A stretch of DNA of 36,554 nt. Origin: DATBMA01 sp036555105. Its GTDB lineage: Bacteria > Actinomycetota > Acidimicrobiia > Spongiisociales > ZC4RG35. The translations under genes and the position numbers were made by a program. The notes beneath the pieces are model-generated. The model ran no database searches, was not told the DNA's origin, and saw only the letters and a program-made list of their open reading frames with translations. Below are positions 30,051 through 36,554 of the stretch, in pieces. The DNA lies in NCBI GenBank assembly GCA_036555105.1, contig DATBMA010000096.1, positions 1 through 36,554 of the forward strand, in the 5' to 3' direction. Positions within the stretch are counted from its first letter, which is position 1. Every line of letters begins with the position of its first letter.

Positions 30051-30677
30051 TCACTGGCGGCCGGGTGACGTGGATCTCACCCTCGCCAGCACCGCCCGAC
30101 GGGCCTTTTCACAAGCAGGCCGGATCCAGCAACCGGCCACATGGTCGTCGACCAGTCCCATTGCCTGCATGAAGGCGTAAACGGTGGTGGCCCCGACGAA
30201 CCTGAAGCCGTTCCGGCGAAGTTCCCTTGCGAGCGCCTCCGAACCGGCCGTGGTAGGTGGGATGACCTCCGGCGGCGGCCCGATCTGCTCTGCATATGCC
30301 CAGACGAACTCCCCGAAGCTCCCATGCTCTGCCGCCACCCGCAGCACGCAATCGGCGTTGTTGATGGCGGCTCGGATCTTGCCTTCGTGACGCACGATGC
30401 CGGCATCAGAGAGGAGCCTGGCCACATCCTTCTCGCCGAAGGCTGCCACCTTCGAGGGGTCGAACCTTGCGAACGCAGCGCGGAATGCCGGCCGCTTGCG
30501 GAGGATCGTCGACCAGGAGAGCCCGGCTTGGAAGCCCTCCAAGCTCAGCTTCTCATACAGCGCCCGGTCGTCCGTTGTCGCCCGGCCCCACTCCTCGTCG
30601 TGATATGCGATGTATTCGTCGGAGGAGGCGCCCCACCAACAACGGGCCTTGCCGTCGTCTCCCACTACGGCCTCCAT
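30051..30677 (-). CDS. tag: DNA-3-methyladenine glycosylase I
   Basis: 208 aa. The order of motifs is that of Tag: ARCWWGASSDEYIAYHDEEWG, ALYEKLSLEGFQAGLSW, FARFDPSKVAAFGEKDVARLL, NADCVLRVAAEHGSFGEFVW, then the C-terminal VDDHVAGCWIRPAC with zinc ligands (the N-terminal Cys and His also match). It removes 3-methyladenine from DNA in base excision repair. The ATG is supported by TAGGGT 6 nt upstream. It is divergent from the molybdoenzyme gene across 62 nt. Confidence 0.94.
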   Translation of the reverse strand: MEAVVGDDGKARCWWGASSDEYIAYHDEEWGRATTDDRALYEKLSLEGFQAGLSWSTILRKRPAFRAAFARFDPSKVAAFGEKDVARLLSDAGIVRHEGKIRAAINNADCVLRVAAEHGSFGEFVWAYAEQIGPPPEVIPPTTAGSEALARELRRNGFRFVGATTVYAFMQAMGLVDDHVAGCWIRPACEKARRAVLARVRSTSPGRQ

Positions 30678-30683
30678 CGGCGG

Positions 30684-30689
30684 ACCCTA
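30684..30689 (-). promoter_or_regulatory. -10 box (TAGGGT) of tag
   Basis: TAGGGT ends 6 nt before the ATG at 30677 on the minus strand. Confidence 0.45.
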
Positions 30690-30726
30690 CCCCTGTCACC
30701 TTCCCATATATGTCGCGGACCATCCG

Positions 30727-30732
30727 TACTCT
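30727..30732 (+). promoter_or_regulatory. -10 box (TACTCT) of molybdoenzyme gene
   Basis: TACTCT ends 7 nt before the GTG at 30740. It favours that start over the ATG at 30710, which lies upstream of the box. Confidence 0.5.
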
Positions 30733-30739
30733 TGTGCCC

Positions 30740-32251
30740 GTGAATCTCTCCCGGTCGCGAGCCGCATGGTCGGGGGCCCTGGCCGCCGCCTTCGCATTGG
30801 GCATCTCCGAGCTGGCGGCGGGGGCGGCGGGCCTTCCTTCGCTGGTAGTCGCCGTGGGCGACTGGGTGATCGACTCGGTACCGGCCTCCGTGAAGGAGTG
30901 GGCGATCTCGACCTTCGGGACCAACGACAAGGTGGTCCTGGTGTCGGGCATCGTGGTTGTCACCATCGGGCTAGGCGCCCTGTTCGGCGTCCTGGCCGCC
31001 ACGCGCTTCTGGGTGGGGGTGGTTGGCTTTGCCGCCTTTGCCGCCCTGGCCGGTTTGGCGGCCGCCTCCAACTCGGCAGCCTCCGACAATTCGGCCTTCT
31101 TGGCAGCTTCCCTTGCCGGGCTGGCGGGGATCGGAGCGCTCTTTTTCCTGTTCGGGCTGGCCCGTCAAGAGGTCGAGGTGGAAGCAGGCCGGCGGCGGTT
31201 CCTGCTCGGGGCCGGCTCGGTGGCGGTGCTCGCGATCGTGGCGGCGGGCTGGGGCAGGGCACTGCTCCAGCGGAGCTTGCAGATCGTGGCGGGCCGCGAT
31301 GACGTGGTGTTGCCCAATCCTCTTCAACCAGTCGCCGAGCCGACGCCGGCCCAAAGCATGTCGGTGGAAGGACTGACTCCGATCGTGGTCCCCAACGCCG
31401 ACTTCTACCGGATCGACACTGCGCTGGTCGTCCCCAGGATCGACATCCCGAATTGGACCCTCGCCGTCACCGGCATGGTCGACAACCCGCTGCGTATTAC
31501 GTTCGAGGATCTGCTGTCGATGGAGATGGTGGAGCGATACATCACCCTCTCCTGCGTCTCGAACGAGGTGGGTGGTGACCTCGTCGGCAATGCCAGGTGG
31601 CTCGGTACCAGCCTCCCTGCCCTGCTCGACCGGGCCGGTGTTCAGGCCGGCGCCTCTCAGATCGTGGGCAGGTCGGTTGACGGGTTCACGGTCGGGTTTC
31701 CGGTGGAGGCCGCGTTCGACGGGCGTGAGGCGCTCGTGGCGGTCGGAATGAACGGCGAGCCCCTCCCATACGAGCACGGATTCCCCGCCCGCTTGGTGGT
31801 GTCTGGCCTGTATGGATACGTCTCCGCCACCAAATGGTTGGCCGAGATCGAGTTGACCACCTGGGATGCTTTCGACGCATATTGGGTTCCGCGAGGCTGG
31901 GCCAAGGAAGCGCCGATCAAGACCCAGTCACGCATCGATGTCCCCGGGCGGGGATCAAACATCACTCCCGGCGAGCGCGCGATCGCGGGCGTTGCCTGGG
32001 CTCCTGGGCGTGGCATCAGCAAGGTCGAGGTGGCCGTCGACGACGGTGCCTGGCTCGAAGCCGGGCTATCGGAGCCCCTTAGCGAGGATGCCTGGAGGCA
32101 ATGGTCACTGCCATACGAGTTCGCACGGGGTGAGCACATCCTGCAGGTGAGGGCGACCGACGGCACCGGTGAGTTACAGGAAGAGAATCCGACGCCGCCC
32201 GCCCCAGATGGGGCCACCGGCTGGCACACCGTGGTGGTCACGGTCTCCTGA
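30740..32251 (+). CDS. Membrane-anchored sulfite-oxidase-fold molybdopterin oxidoreductase
   Basis: 503 aa. Residues 10-142 contain four membrane spans. A twin-arginine-like motif RRRFLLG (151-157) then precedes a fifth hydrophobic segment. The catalytic domain (about 200-420) has the molybdenum-ligand cysteine C272 in TLSCVSNEVGG, followed by NARWLGTSLPALLDRAG, GFTVGFPVEAA and NGEPLPYEHGFPARLVVSG, all sulfite oxidase family. A C-terminal Mo-co dimerisation domain starts near GERAIAGVAWAPG. The active site should face outside. The natural substrate is unknown; sulfite and other oxides are possible. The layout implies Sec insertion of four spans and Tat export of the folded domain. Confidence 0.88.
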   Translation: MNLSRSRAAWSGALAAAFALGISELAAGAAGLPSLVVAVGDWVIDSVPASVKEWAISTFGTNDKVVLVSGIVVVTIGLGALFGVLAATRFWVGVVGFAAFAALAGLAAASNSAASDNSAFLAASLAGLAGIGALFFLFGLARQEVEVEAGRRRFLLGAGSVAVLAIVAAGWGRALLQRSLQIVAGRDDVVLPNPLQPVAEPTPAQSMSVEGLTPIVVPNADFYRIDTALVVPRIDIPNWTLAVTGMVDNPLRITFEDLLSMEMVERYITLSCVSNEVGGDLVGNARWLGTSLPALLDRAGVQAGASQIVGRSVDGFTVGFPVEAAFDGREALVAVGMNGEPLPYEHGFPARLVVSGLYGYVSATKWLAEIELTTWDAFDAYWVPRGWAKEAPIKTQSRIDVPGRGSNITPGERAIAGVAWAPGRGISKVEVAVDDGAWLEAGLSEPLSEDAWRQWSLPYEFARGEHILQVRATDGTGELQEENPTPPAPDGATGWHTVVVTVS

Positions 32252-32281
32252 AGCCCAGGCCGGCTGGCTGGCTCGCTGAGA

Positions 32282-33292
32282 TCAGACGGCGTCCCCGGCA
32301 CTGATGGCCCATGTGACCTTCTCATCGGGGTCGTGGATCGCCAGCCGGAAGGACCAACCTGTGTCTGCCGCCAGGTCGGACCATGCGAACCAACGGAGAC
32401 CGGCGATGGATTTGCCGAGCTCGTCGGCCGGGCAGGGGAACTCCAGATCTGAGACGGCGGCCGCCGCCCACCAGGCCGCGAACCTGCCTGCCGCCGCCCC
32501 CTTCCTGCGGCCGTAGGCGCCGCCCGAGGCCGCCGCCCATGCCATCCACGCGAAACCTGTCGCCGGCGAGATCTCGGCTGCCATCGCCCTGCGCAGGCCG
32601 AACACTGCCATGGCGCCATCCACTCCACCTTCGGCCGCCACCACCAGGCAGCGCCCGTTCGACTCGTCCACCCAGGTGGCGGCCAGGGAGGCCAGGGCGG
32701 TGGCCACGGAGGGGCTCTCTGCCGCCAGGTCGCGGCGGTCCGAGCGGTCAGGATCGGAGCGAGGCTCGACCTCAGCCATCGGCGGGAGCAGGGGTGGTGG
32801 GGTCTCCACCCGATCGGGGTGGTAGGTGGCGCCTTGATACTCCGGCTCCCAGCGGGCGAGCTTCAAGGGGATCTCGAGCACGTGCCGGTCGACCTCGGCG
32901 CCTTCCAGGTCCTCTCCCCTGATGACTCGCTCCTGGGCAAAGACAGCTCGAATTGGTCCAGGGGCGAGATGAGGATCGAGCTCGGCCCAGTCGTGGGTCG
33001 AGGCCGCGACCTCGGGCAATGGGCCGAGGGTATGCCTGGCCGCACCCTCGTTCAGAACCGGCCCAGCCCAAGCCCCTGGTGCCTCGAGCGCCATCCGGTA
33101 GCGGATGTTCTCGTCAATCCCCCACAGCTGCTTGCCGCGAGTGCCGGCCTCCGCCAGGAGGCCCCGAAGGTCCACCAGGTCCTGCCACGCCTTGCTCTCA
33201 CACATGCGGTCCACCCCCACCAGGAGGGCATCGGTGTCCGACCCCTCGATCGCATCGCGGACCGACTGGTCTATCAGGAGCCGCCCCGCCAC
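32282..33292 (-). CDS. Conserved hypothetical protein (336 aa)
   Basis: No family is recognised. The protein looks soluble: a helical N-terminus (LLIDQSVRDAIEGSDTDALLVGVDRMCESK), a region that quotes its own arginine-rich segments (EVEPRSDPDRSDRR), and an Ala/Trp-rich C-terminal half (FAWMAWAAASGGAYGRRKGAAAGRFAAWWAAAAV) ending WFAWSDLAADTGWSFRLAIHDP. No signal peptide or membrane segment is convincing. The GTG at 33292 gives a 19-nt overlap with the DUF2905 gene; a longer start at 33346 would overlap it by 73 nt and is less likely. It ends 30 nt from the converging molybdoenzyme gene. Confidence 0.6.
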   Translation of the reverse strand: MAGRLLIDQSVRDAIEGSDTDALLVGVDRMCESKAWQDLVDLRGLLAEAGTRGKQLWGIDENIRYRMALEAPGAWAGPVLNEGAARHTLGPLPEVAASTHDWAELDPHLAPGPIRAVFAQERVIRGEDLEGAEVDRHVLEIPLKLARWEPEYQGATYHPDRVETPPPLLPPMAEVEPRSDPDRSDRRDLAAESPSVATALASLAATWVDESNGRCLVVAAEGGVDGAMAVFGLRRAMAAEISPATGFAWMAWAAASGGAYGRRKGAAAGRFAAWWAAAAVSDLEFPCPADELGKSIAGLRWFAWSDLAADTGWSFRLAIHDPDEKVTWAISAGDAV

Positions 33293-33498
33293 AGACGAGC
33301 CGCGAGGTTGATGAGCAGAGTGAGGGCGACGCTCACGACCAGGCACGAGGTGATGGGGAAGAAGAACCTGCTGTTCTCACCCTCCACGTGAATGTCGCCG
33401 GGGAGATGACCGAACCAGGAGAACATCCCGAGGCGAACGGCGAAGCCGATGACCACCAGGGCGATGCCTGCGACAATCAGGATGTTGCCGGTTCGCAT
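33274..33498 (-). CDS. DUF2905 small membrane protein
   Basis: 74 aa with two membrane spans (GNILIVAGIALVVIGFAV and ITSCLVVSVALTLLINLA) and the family core FGHLPGDIHVEGENSRFFFP. DUF2905 proteins are small, widespread and uncharacterised. It lies 17 nt after the upstream helical protein gene and overlaps the next gene, so the three genes are probably one operon. Confidence 0.85.
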   Translation of the reverse strand: MRTGNILIVAGIALVVIGFAVRLGMFSWFGHLPGDIHVEGENSRFFFPITSCLVVSVALTLLINLAARLWRGGS

Positions 33499-33515
33499 CG
33501 AGCGACCTGCCTCGC

Positions 33516-33941
33516 TCAGGCGGCGGGACCTTCCTCGGACCCGTCGAACGGGGCGGGGTCAAACGGATCAGGGGGCAGTTCCTCACGGGCTGAGTCCACC
33601 GCCTCGTCCACAGCCTTGTCGGTGCGATCCACCGCCTTGCGTATCTCCTTGCCGGCATCGTTGAAGGCGGTGCCAACCGCCTTGGCGATGGCCGACCCGG
33701 TTGAGCGCACCTGCGCTTTCAGCTCGGGGTCGCGAAAGGCGCTGCCGATCGACTCGACCACCCGGTCCCAGGCGCCGGCGATAGTCTTGAAGGCCTCTTT
33801 GACTTCCTCGTCGTCGGGCCCGGCCTCTCCGCTCGTCTGATAGTGGTCCTTGATCTTGCGACCCAAGTCGTTGAAGGCGGCGGCCACGTCCTGCCAGGAG
33901 TCTTCCCCCTGGGGCTGGTCGATAGGATCCGAATCCGGCAT
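33516..33941 (-). CDS. Acidic helical protein, YtxH/apolipophorin-like pattern
   Basis: 141 aa, soluble, with long amphipathic helices (AAAFNDLGRKIKDHYQ, EVKEAFKTIAGAWDRVVESIGSAF, AIAKAVGTAFNDAGKEIRKAVDRTDKAVDEAVDS) and a Pro/Asp-rich C-terminus. The regular A/K/D helices resemble stress or envelope-associated helical proteins, but no family is assigned. The ATG is supported by TACGCT 7 nt upstream. It is divergent from the PrsW-like protease gene across 36 nt. Confidence 0.75.
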   Translation of the reverse strand: MPDSDPIDQPQGEDSWQDVAAAFNDLGRKIKDHYQTSGEAGPDDEEVKEAFKTIAGAWDRVVESIGSAFRDPELKAQVRSTGSAIAKAVGTAFNDAGKEIRKAVDRTDKAVDEAVDSAREELPPDPFDPAPFDGSEEGPAA

Positions 33942-33948
33942 GCCCCTG

Positions 33949-33954
33949 AGCGTA
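33949..33954 (-). promoter_or_regulatory. -10 box (TACGCT)
   Basis: TACGCT ends 7 nt before the ATG at 33941 and is the same hexamer as in front of the PAC2 gene. Confidence 0.5.
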
Positions 33955-33977
33955 ACAATCCCCGCCCCTATGCGTTC

Positions 33978-34751
33978 ATGAGCGACACCACGCTCGTCTT
34001 CCTGGCGGGCATTGCGCCGGCCGTGATTTGGATGGGGCTCTTCTGGTTCTGGGATCGCAACGAGCGTGAGCCATTCGGGTTGATCATCGGCCTGTTCCTG
34101 ATGGGCTTCCTGGTGGTAGCTCCCATCGCCGGGATCATCAACGGGGTGGCGGCTGCCTTGTTCGGCGGCGGGAGCGCCACCGGCACCCTCCCTCTCTTGG
34201 TGGTCGTGGTCGTTGCCCCTGTCTCAGAGGAGACGCTCAAATACCTGGGGGCGCGCATCGTCGCCTTCAACCGGGTGGCGTTCACCGAGCCGGTGGATGG
34301 CATGGTCTACGGGACCGCGGTGGGGTTGGGATTCGCGGCGGTGGAGAACGTGACCTATCTCATCTCCACCATGGCGGAGATCGATGCCGGCACGCTCGTG
34401 TTCGAGGCATGCGCCAGGCTGAGCTCCACCCAATGCTCGATCACGACCGTCCTGCCGATCAGGGCCTTCGGCAGCACGTTGATCCATGCGCTCGCCTCTG
34501 GCCTGGCCGGTTATGTCCTCACCCGCCGCAAGTTCGCCAACCGCCCCGACCTGCTCCCGTCTTCCACCTTCCCGGGCCTCCTGGCTGCGATCGGCCTCCA
34601 CGCCGCCTGGAACCTGGGGATGAGCACCGGCAACGTGCTCTGGGGCATAGCCGTACTGGTGGTGGGGGCCCTGACCTATCGGCGGTTGTTCCGCCGCTGC
34701 ATCGCCCTCTCACCTCGGGCCCGCGCCGGTCCCGCCCCGGCCCCGACATGA
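33978..34751 (+). CDS. PrsW-like intramembrane protease
   Basis: 257 aa with about seven membrane spans. PrsW signatures are WFWDRNEREPFG at the end of the first helix, the catalytic E84-E85-x2-K88 in PVSEETLKYLG, then TEPVDGMVYGTAVGLGFAAVENV with D107 and E123, and the histidines of STLIHALASGLAGY and IGLHAAWN. In Bacillus PrsW cuts the anti-sigma factor RsiW. The RskA-type anti-sigma gene in this window is a conceivable but unproven substrate. The ATG was chosen over upstream in-frame codons because only this form starts with a normal N-terminus. The stop overlaps the exonuclease start by 4 nt (ATGA). Confidence 0.88.
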   Translation: MSDTTLVFLAGIAPAVIWMGLFWFWDRNEREPFGLIIGLFLMGFLVVAPIAGIINGVAAALFGGGSATGTLPLLVVVVVAPVSEETLKYLGARIVAFNRVAFTEPVDGMVYGTAVGLGFAAVENVTYLISTMAEIDAGTLVFEACARLSSTQCSITTVLPIRAFGSTLIHALASGLAGYVLTRRKFANRPDLLPSSTFPGLLAAIGLHAAWNLGMSTGNVLWGIAVLVVGALTYRRLFRRCIALSPRARAGPAPAPT

Positions 34752-35620
34752 AGCTTCATCTGCTCGACGGGACCTACGAGCTCTTCCGCGCCCATTTCGG
34801 CCGGCCACCCCACCAGGATCCGACGGGACGAGAGGTGGGAGCGACCGTGGGCCTGATCGAGACGACCCTGGCGTTGCTACGCGACCCAGAGGTGACCCAC
34901 CTGGCGGTGGCCACCGACACCGTCATCGAGTCGTTCCGCAACGACATGTTCCTCGGCTACAAGTCGTCGGCCGGGGTCGACCCGGTGCTGCTGGCTCAGT
35001 TCCAACTGGCCGAGGCGGCGCTGGATTCGATCGGAGTCGTCTGTTGGCGCATGCGCGAGTACGAGGCCGATGATGGCATGGCCACCGCCGCATTCCGCTG
35101 GTGCGAGGACGTCGAACAGGTGGTGATCTGCACCCCGGACAAGGACATGGCCCAATGCGTGGTCGGCGATCGGGTGGTGACCTTCAACCGTCGCGAGCAG
35201 AAGTTCATGAACGAGGCGGGCGTCCACGAGAAGTTCGGCATCGCTCCCGAGTCGATTCCCGACTACCTGGCCCTGGTGGGCGACACCGCGGACGGAGTGC
35301 CGGGACTGAAGGGCTGGGGGCCCAAGTCCGCCGCCACCGTGCTGGCCCGATATCGCAAGCTCGAGGCGATACCCGACCGGGCGGCCGACTGGGAGGTAAC
35401 CGTGCGGGGAGCAGCCGGCCTTGCGGCGACACTGGCGGCCTCACGGCGCGAGGCCCATCTGTACCGCGAGCTCACGACTCTGCGAGTCGATGCTCCTCTG
35501 CAGGAGTCCCTCGCTGATCTGGAATGGCGGGGTGCCGACCGGGAGTTGTTCACAGCCATGTGCGACGAGCTGGGGGTGGGGGAGGACACGAGGCAGAGGC
35601 CCCATCGCTGGCGGCCCTGA
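34748..35620 (+). CDS. 5'-3' exonuclease (flap endonuclease family)
   Basis: 290 aa, a stand-alone PolA 5'-nuclease domain. Acidic metal-site residues are visible in LHLLDGTYELFR (D7), YEADDGMATAA and TPDKDMAQ, and the DNA-binding H3TH segment is GDTADGVPGLKGWGPKSAATVLARY. It should remove RNA primers or flaps during replication and repair. The gene is 4 nt overlapped with the PrsW-like protease gene, probably a matter of co-transcription and not of shared function. It ends 3 nt from the converging oxidoreductase gene. Confidence 0.92.
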   Translation: MKLHLLDGTYELFRAHFGRPPHQDPTGREVGATVGLIETTLALLRDPEVTHLAVATDTVIESFRNDMFLGYKSSAGVDPVLLAQFQLAEAALDSIGVVCWRMREYEADDGMATAAFRWCEDVEQVVICTPDKDMAQCVVGDRVVTFNRREQKFMNEAGVHEKFGIAPESIPDYLALVGDTADGVPGLKGWGPKSAATVLARYRKLEAIPDRAADWEVTVRGAAGLAATLAASRREAHLYRELTTLRVDAPLQESLADLEWRGADRELFTAMCDELGVGEDTRQRPHRWRP

Positions 35621-35623
35621 ACC

Positions 35624-36554
35624 TCAGGCCAGCTCCCTCCCCAGGGCAGCATTCGCCGCCCACCATCCACACATCCCGTGTACCCCCGCTCCAGGAGGGG
35701 TCGAGGCCGAGCAGAGGTACACACCGGGAAGGGGCGTGGCGTACGGGCTTCTTCCCATCACCGGCCTGAACAGCATCTGTCGGAGGAGGTGGGCGCCGCC
35801 GGTGATGTCGCCGCCGACGTAATTGGGGTTGTATGCCTCGAGGTCGGCAGGTGTTGACACGCACCGCGCCTTGATCGTTCGCTTGAAACCAGGTGCAAGC
35901 TCCTCGATTTCGGCCTCGATCGTGTCGGTGTGGTCGCGGGTGCTGCCGGCGGGCACATGGCAATAGGCCCACAGGGTGTGGCCATCGGTTGCTCGGGTGG
36001 GATCGAAGAGGCTCGGCTGGCTGAGCAGCGTGAAGGGCCGATCCGGCTCCGCCCCCCTCCAGATCCCGGCCTCGGCGGACGCGATCGACTTCGAGCTGCC
36101 GAGGTGGACGGTGCCGACGGCCGAAAGCTCGCGGTTGGCCCAAGGCACCGGTTCGTGCAGGGCGTAGTCCACCTTGAAGGCGGCTGGGCCATGCCGGAAT
36201 CCGGCCAGCCTCCTGGCGTAACCATTGGGGAGGGAGTCGCCTGCCACCGCGGCCAGCCCGCTGGGGGCCAGGTCCAGCATGACCGCTTTGGCCGGTGGCA
36301 GCTGGGCCAGATCCCGAACTCGGTGGCCGGTGACGATCTCCCCCCCATGCGCCCTCAACAGCGAGGCCAAGGCGTCGACGATGGCCTGGCTCCCGCCCCG
36401 GGCAACCGGCCACCCCCACTTGTGAGCCGTGGCCAGATAGATGAGCCCAAAGGCCGCGGTGAGGGGACGGTTGAGCGGAAGGAAGGAGTGGGCGGCGGCG
36501 CCTGCGAAGACCGCTTTGGCCGCCTCCGATGAGAAGCCGGCCATCACCTGGGTT
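35624..36554 (-). CDS. Phytoene desaturase-like FAD oxidoreductase, C-terminal part
   Basis: About 309 C-terminal residues are in the window; the open frame continues across the right edge (no in-frame stop before position 36554), and the family is normally about 500 aa, so the N-terminal Rossmann fold lies outside. Visible features are WPVARGGSQAIVDALASLLRAHGGEIVTG, FKVDYALHEPVPW, DHTDTIEAEIEELAPGF and the C-terminal FAD-contact region GVYLCSASTPPGAGVHGMCG. It belongs to the NAD(P)/FAD oxidoreductase group that includes CrtI-type desaturases and actinobacterial relatives; a carotenoid role is possible but unproven. Confidence 0.85.
   Translation of the reverse strand, partial: TQVMAGFSSEAAKAVFAGAAAHSFLPLNRPLTAAFGLIYLATAHKWGWPVARGGSQAIVDALASLLRAHGGEIVTGHRVRDLAQLPPAKAVMLDLAPSGLAAVAGDSLPNGYARRLAGFRHGPAAFKVDYALHEPVPWANRELSAVGTVHLGSSKSIASAEAGIWRGAEPDRPFTLLSQPSLFDPTRATDGHTLWAYCHVPAGSTRDHTDTIEAEIEELAPGFKRTIKARCVSTPADLEAYNPNYVGGDITGGAHLLRQMLFRPVMGRSPYATPLPGVYLCSASTPPGAGVHGMCGWWAANAALGRELA

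Noticed and set aside
1..36554. tRNA, rRNA or prophage
   Set aside because: No cloverleaf, rRNA segment, integrase, phage structural gene or transposase could be recognised on either strand.

Overview
The window is GC-rich (about two thirds G+C by eye), densely coding DNA. It is probably chromosomal DNA of an uncultured actinobacterium, possibly of the Acidimicrobiia type. The reasons are an RskA/SigK-type anti-sigma/ECF pair, a caa3 oxidase with an actinobacterial-style 104-aa subunit IV, PAC2, DUF2905 and YbdK-type genes, many short Thr/Ser-linker lipoproteins, and many starts that look leaderless. This placement is inference; no rRNA or marker gene is present. I see no tRNA, rRNA, CRISPR, prophage or intact insertion sequence.

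Layout. 1-1588 (-): the N-terminal part of a regulator combining a cyclase-homology domain with an NTPase. 1680-5567 (+): a cupredoxin-like lipoprotein coupled to a polytopic 'AHGIGGR' membrane protein, an 8-bp repeat array, a tiny membrane protein, a 7-TM protein and a lipoprotein. 5587-7616 (-): a MarR regulator and a DHA2 drug exporter with a palindromic operator. 7665-7839: a REPIN-like inverted pair of hairpins. 7916-12143 (+): a four-gene catabolic operon (3-hydroxyisobutyrate-dehydrogenase-like, M24-fold protein with an altered metal site, and E1 alpha and beta of a 2-oxo acid or acetoin dehydrogenase). 12185-17966: an ECF sigma/anti-sigma pair divergent from DUF4331, TPR, NicO (EF-hand-like loop, His-rich loop) and CopD-like genes. 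18027-19386 (-): a BP74-like lipoprotein and a PAC2 protein. 19429-25431 (-): caa3 cytochrome oxidase (II, I, III, IV), CtaG, a small lipoprotein, and an upstream CX4C thioredoxin-like lipoprotein; divergent ctaB follows. 26378-28869: a frameshifted small membrane gene, YibE/F and an Lgt-like protein. 28886-30677 (-): YbdK-type ligase and DNA-3-methyladenine glycosylase I. 30740-32251 (+): a membrane-anchored, Tat-motif sulfite-oxidase-fold protein. 32282-33941 (-): three poorly known genes. 33978-35620 (+): a PrsW-like protease and a 5'-3' exonuclease. 35624-end (-): a phytoene-desaturase-like oxidoreductase, cut by the window edge.

How the genes work together. The respiratory block is coherent: heme O synthase (ctaB), oxidase subunits, CtaG for copper delivery and a candidate redox lipoprotein. 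The sigma locus is the most distinctive. A perfect inverted repeat (GGATTG-N5-CAATCC, 13549-13565) offers two divergent copies of a CAATCC -35 box, each 15 nt from a CGAA-containing -10 box. One faces the sigma gene and one faces DUF4331. This suggests an autoregulated envelope or metal regulon made of DUF4331, TPR and NicO proteins. A window-wide pattern supports many start choices: at least twelve genes have a TANNNT -10 box ending 6-9 nt before the start codon with no Shine-Dalgarno sequence, as expected for leaderless mRNAs.
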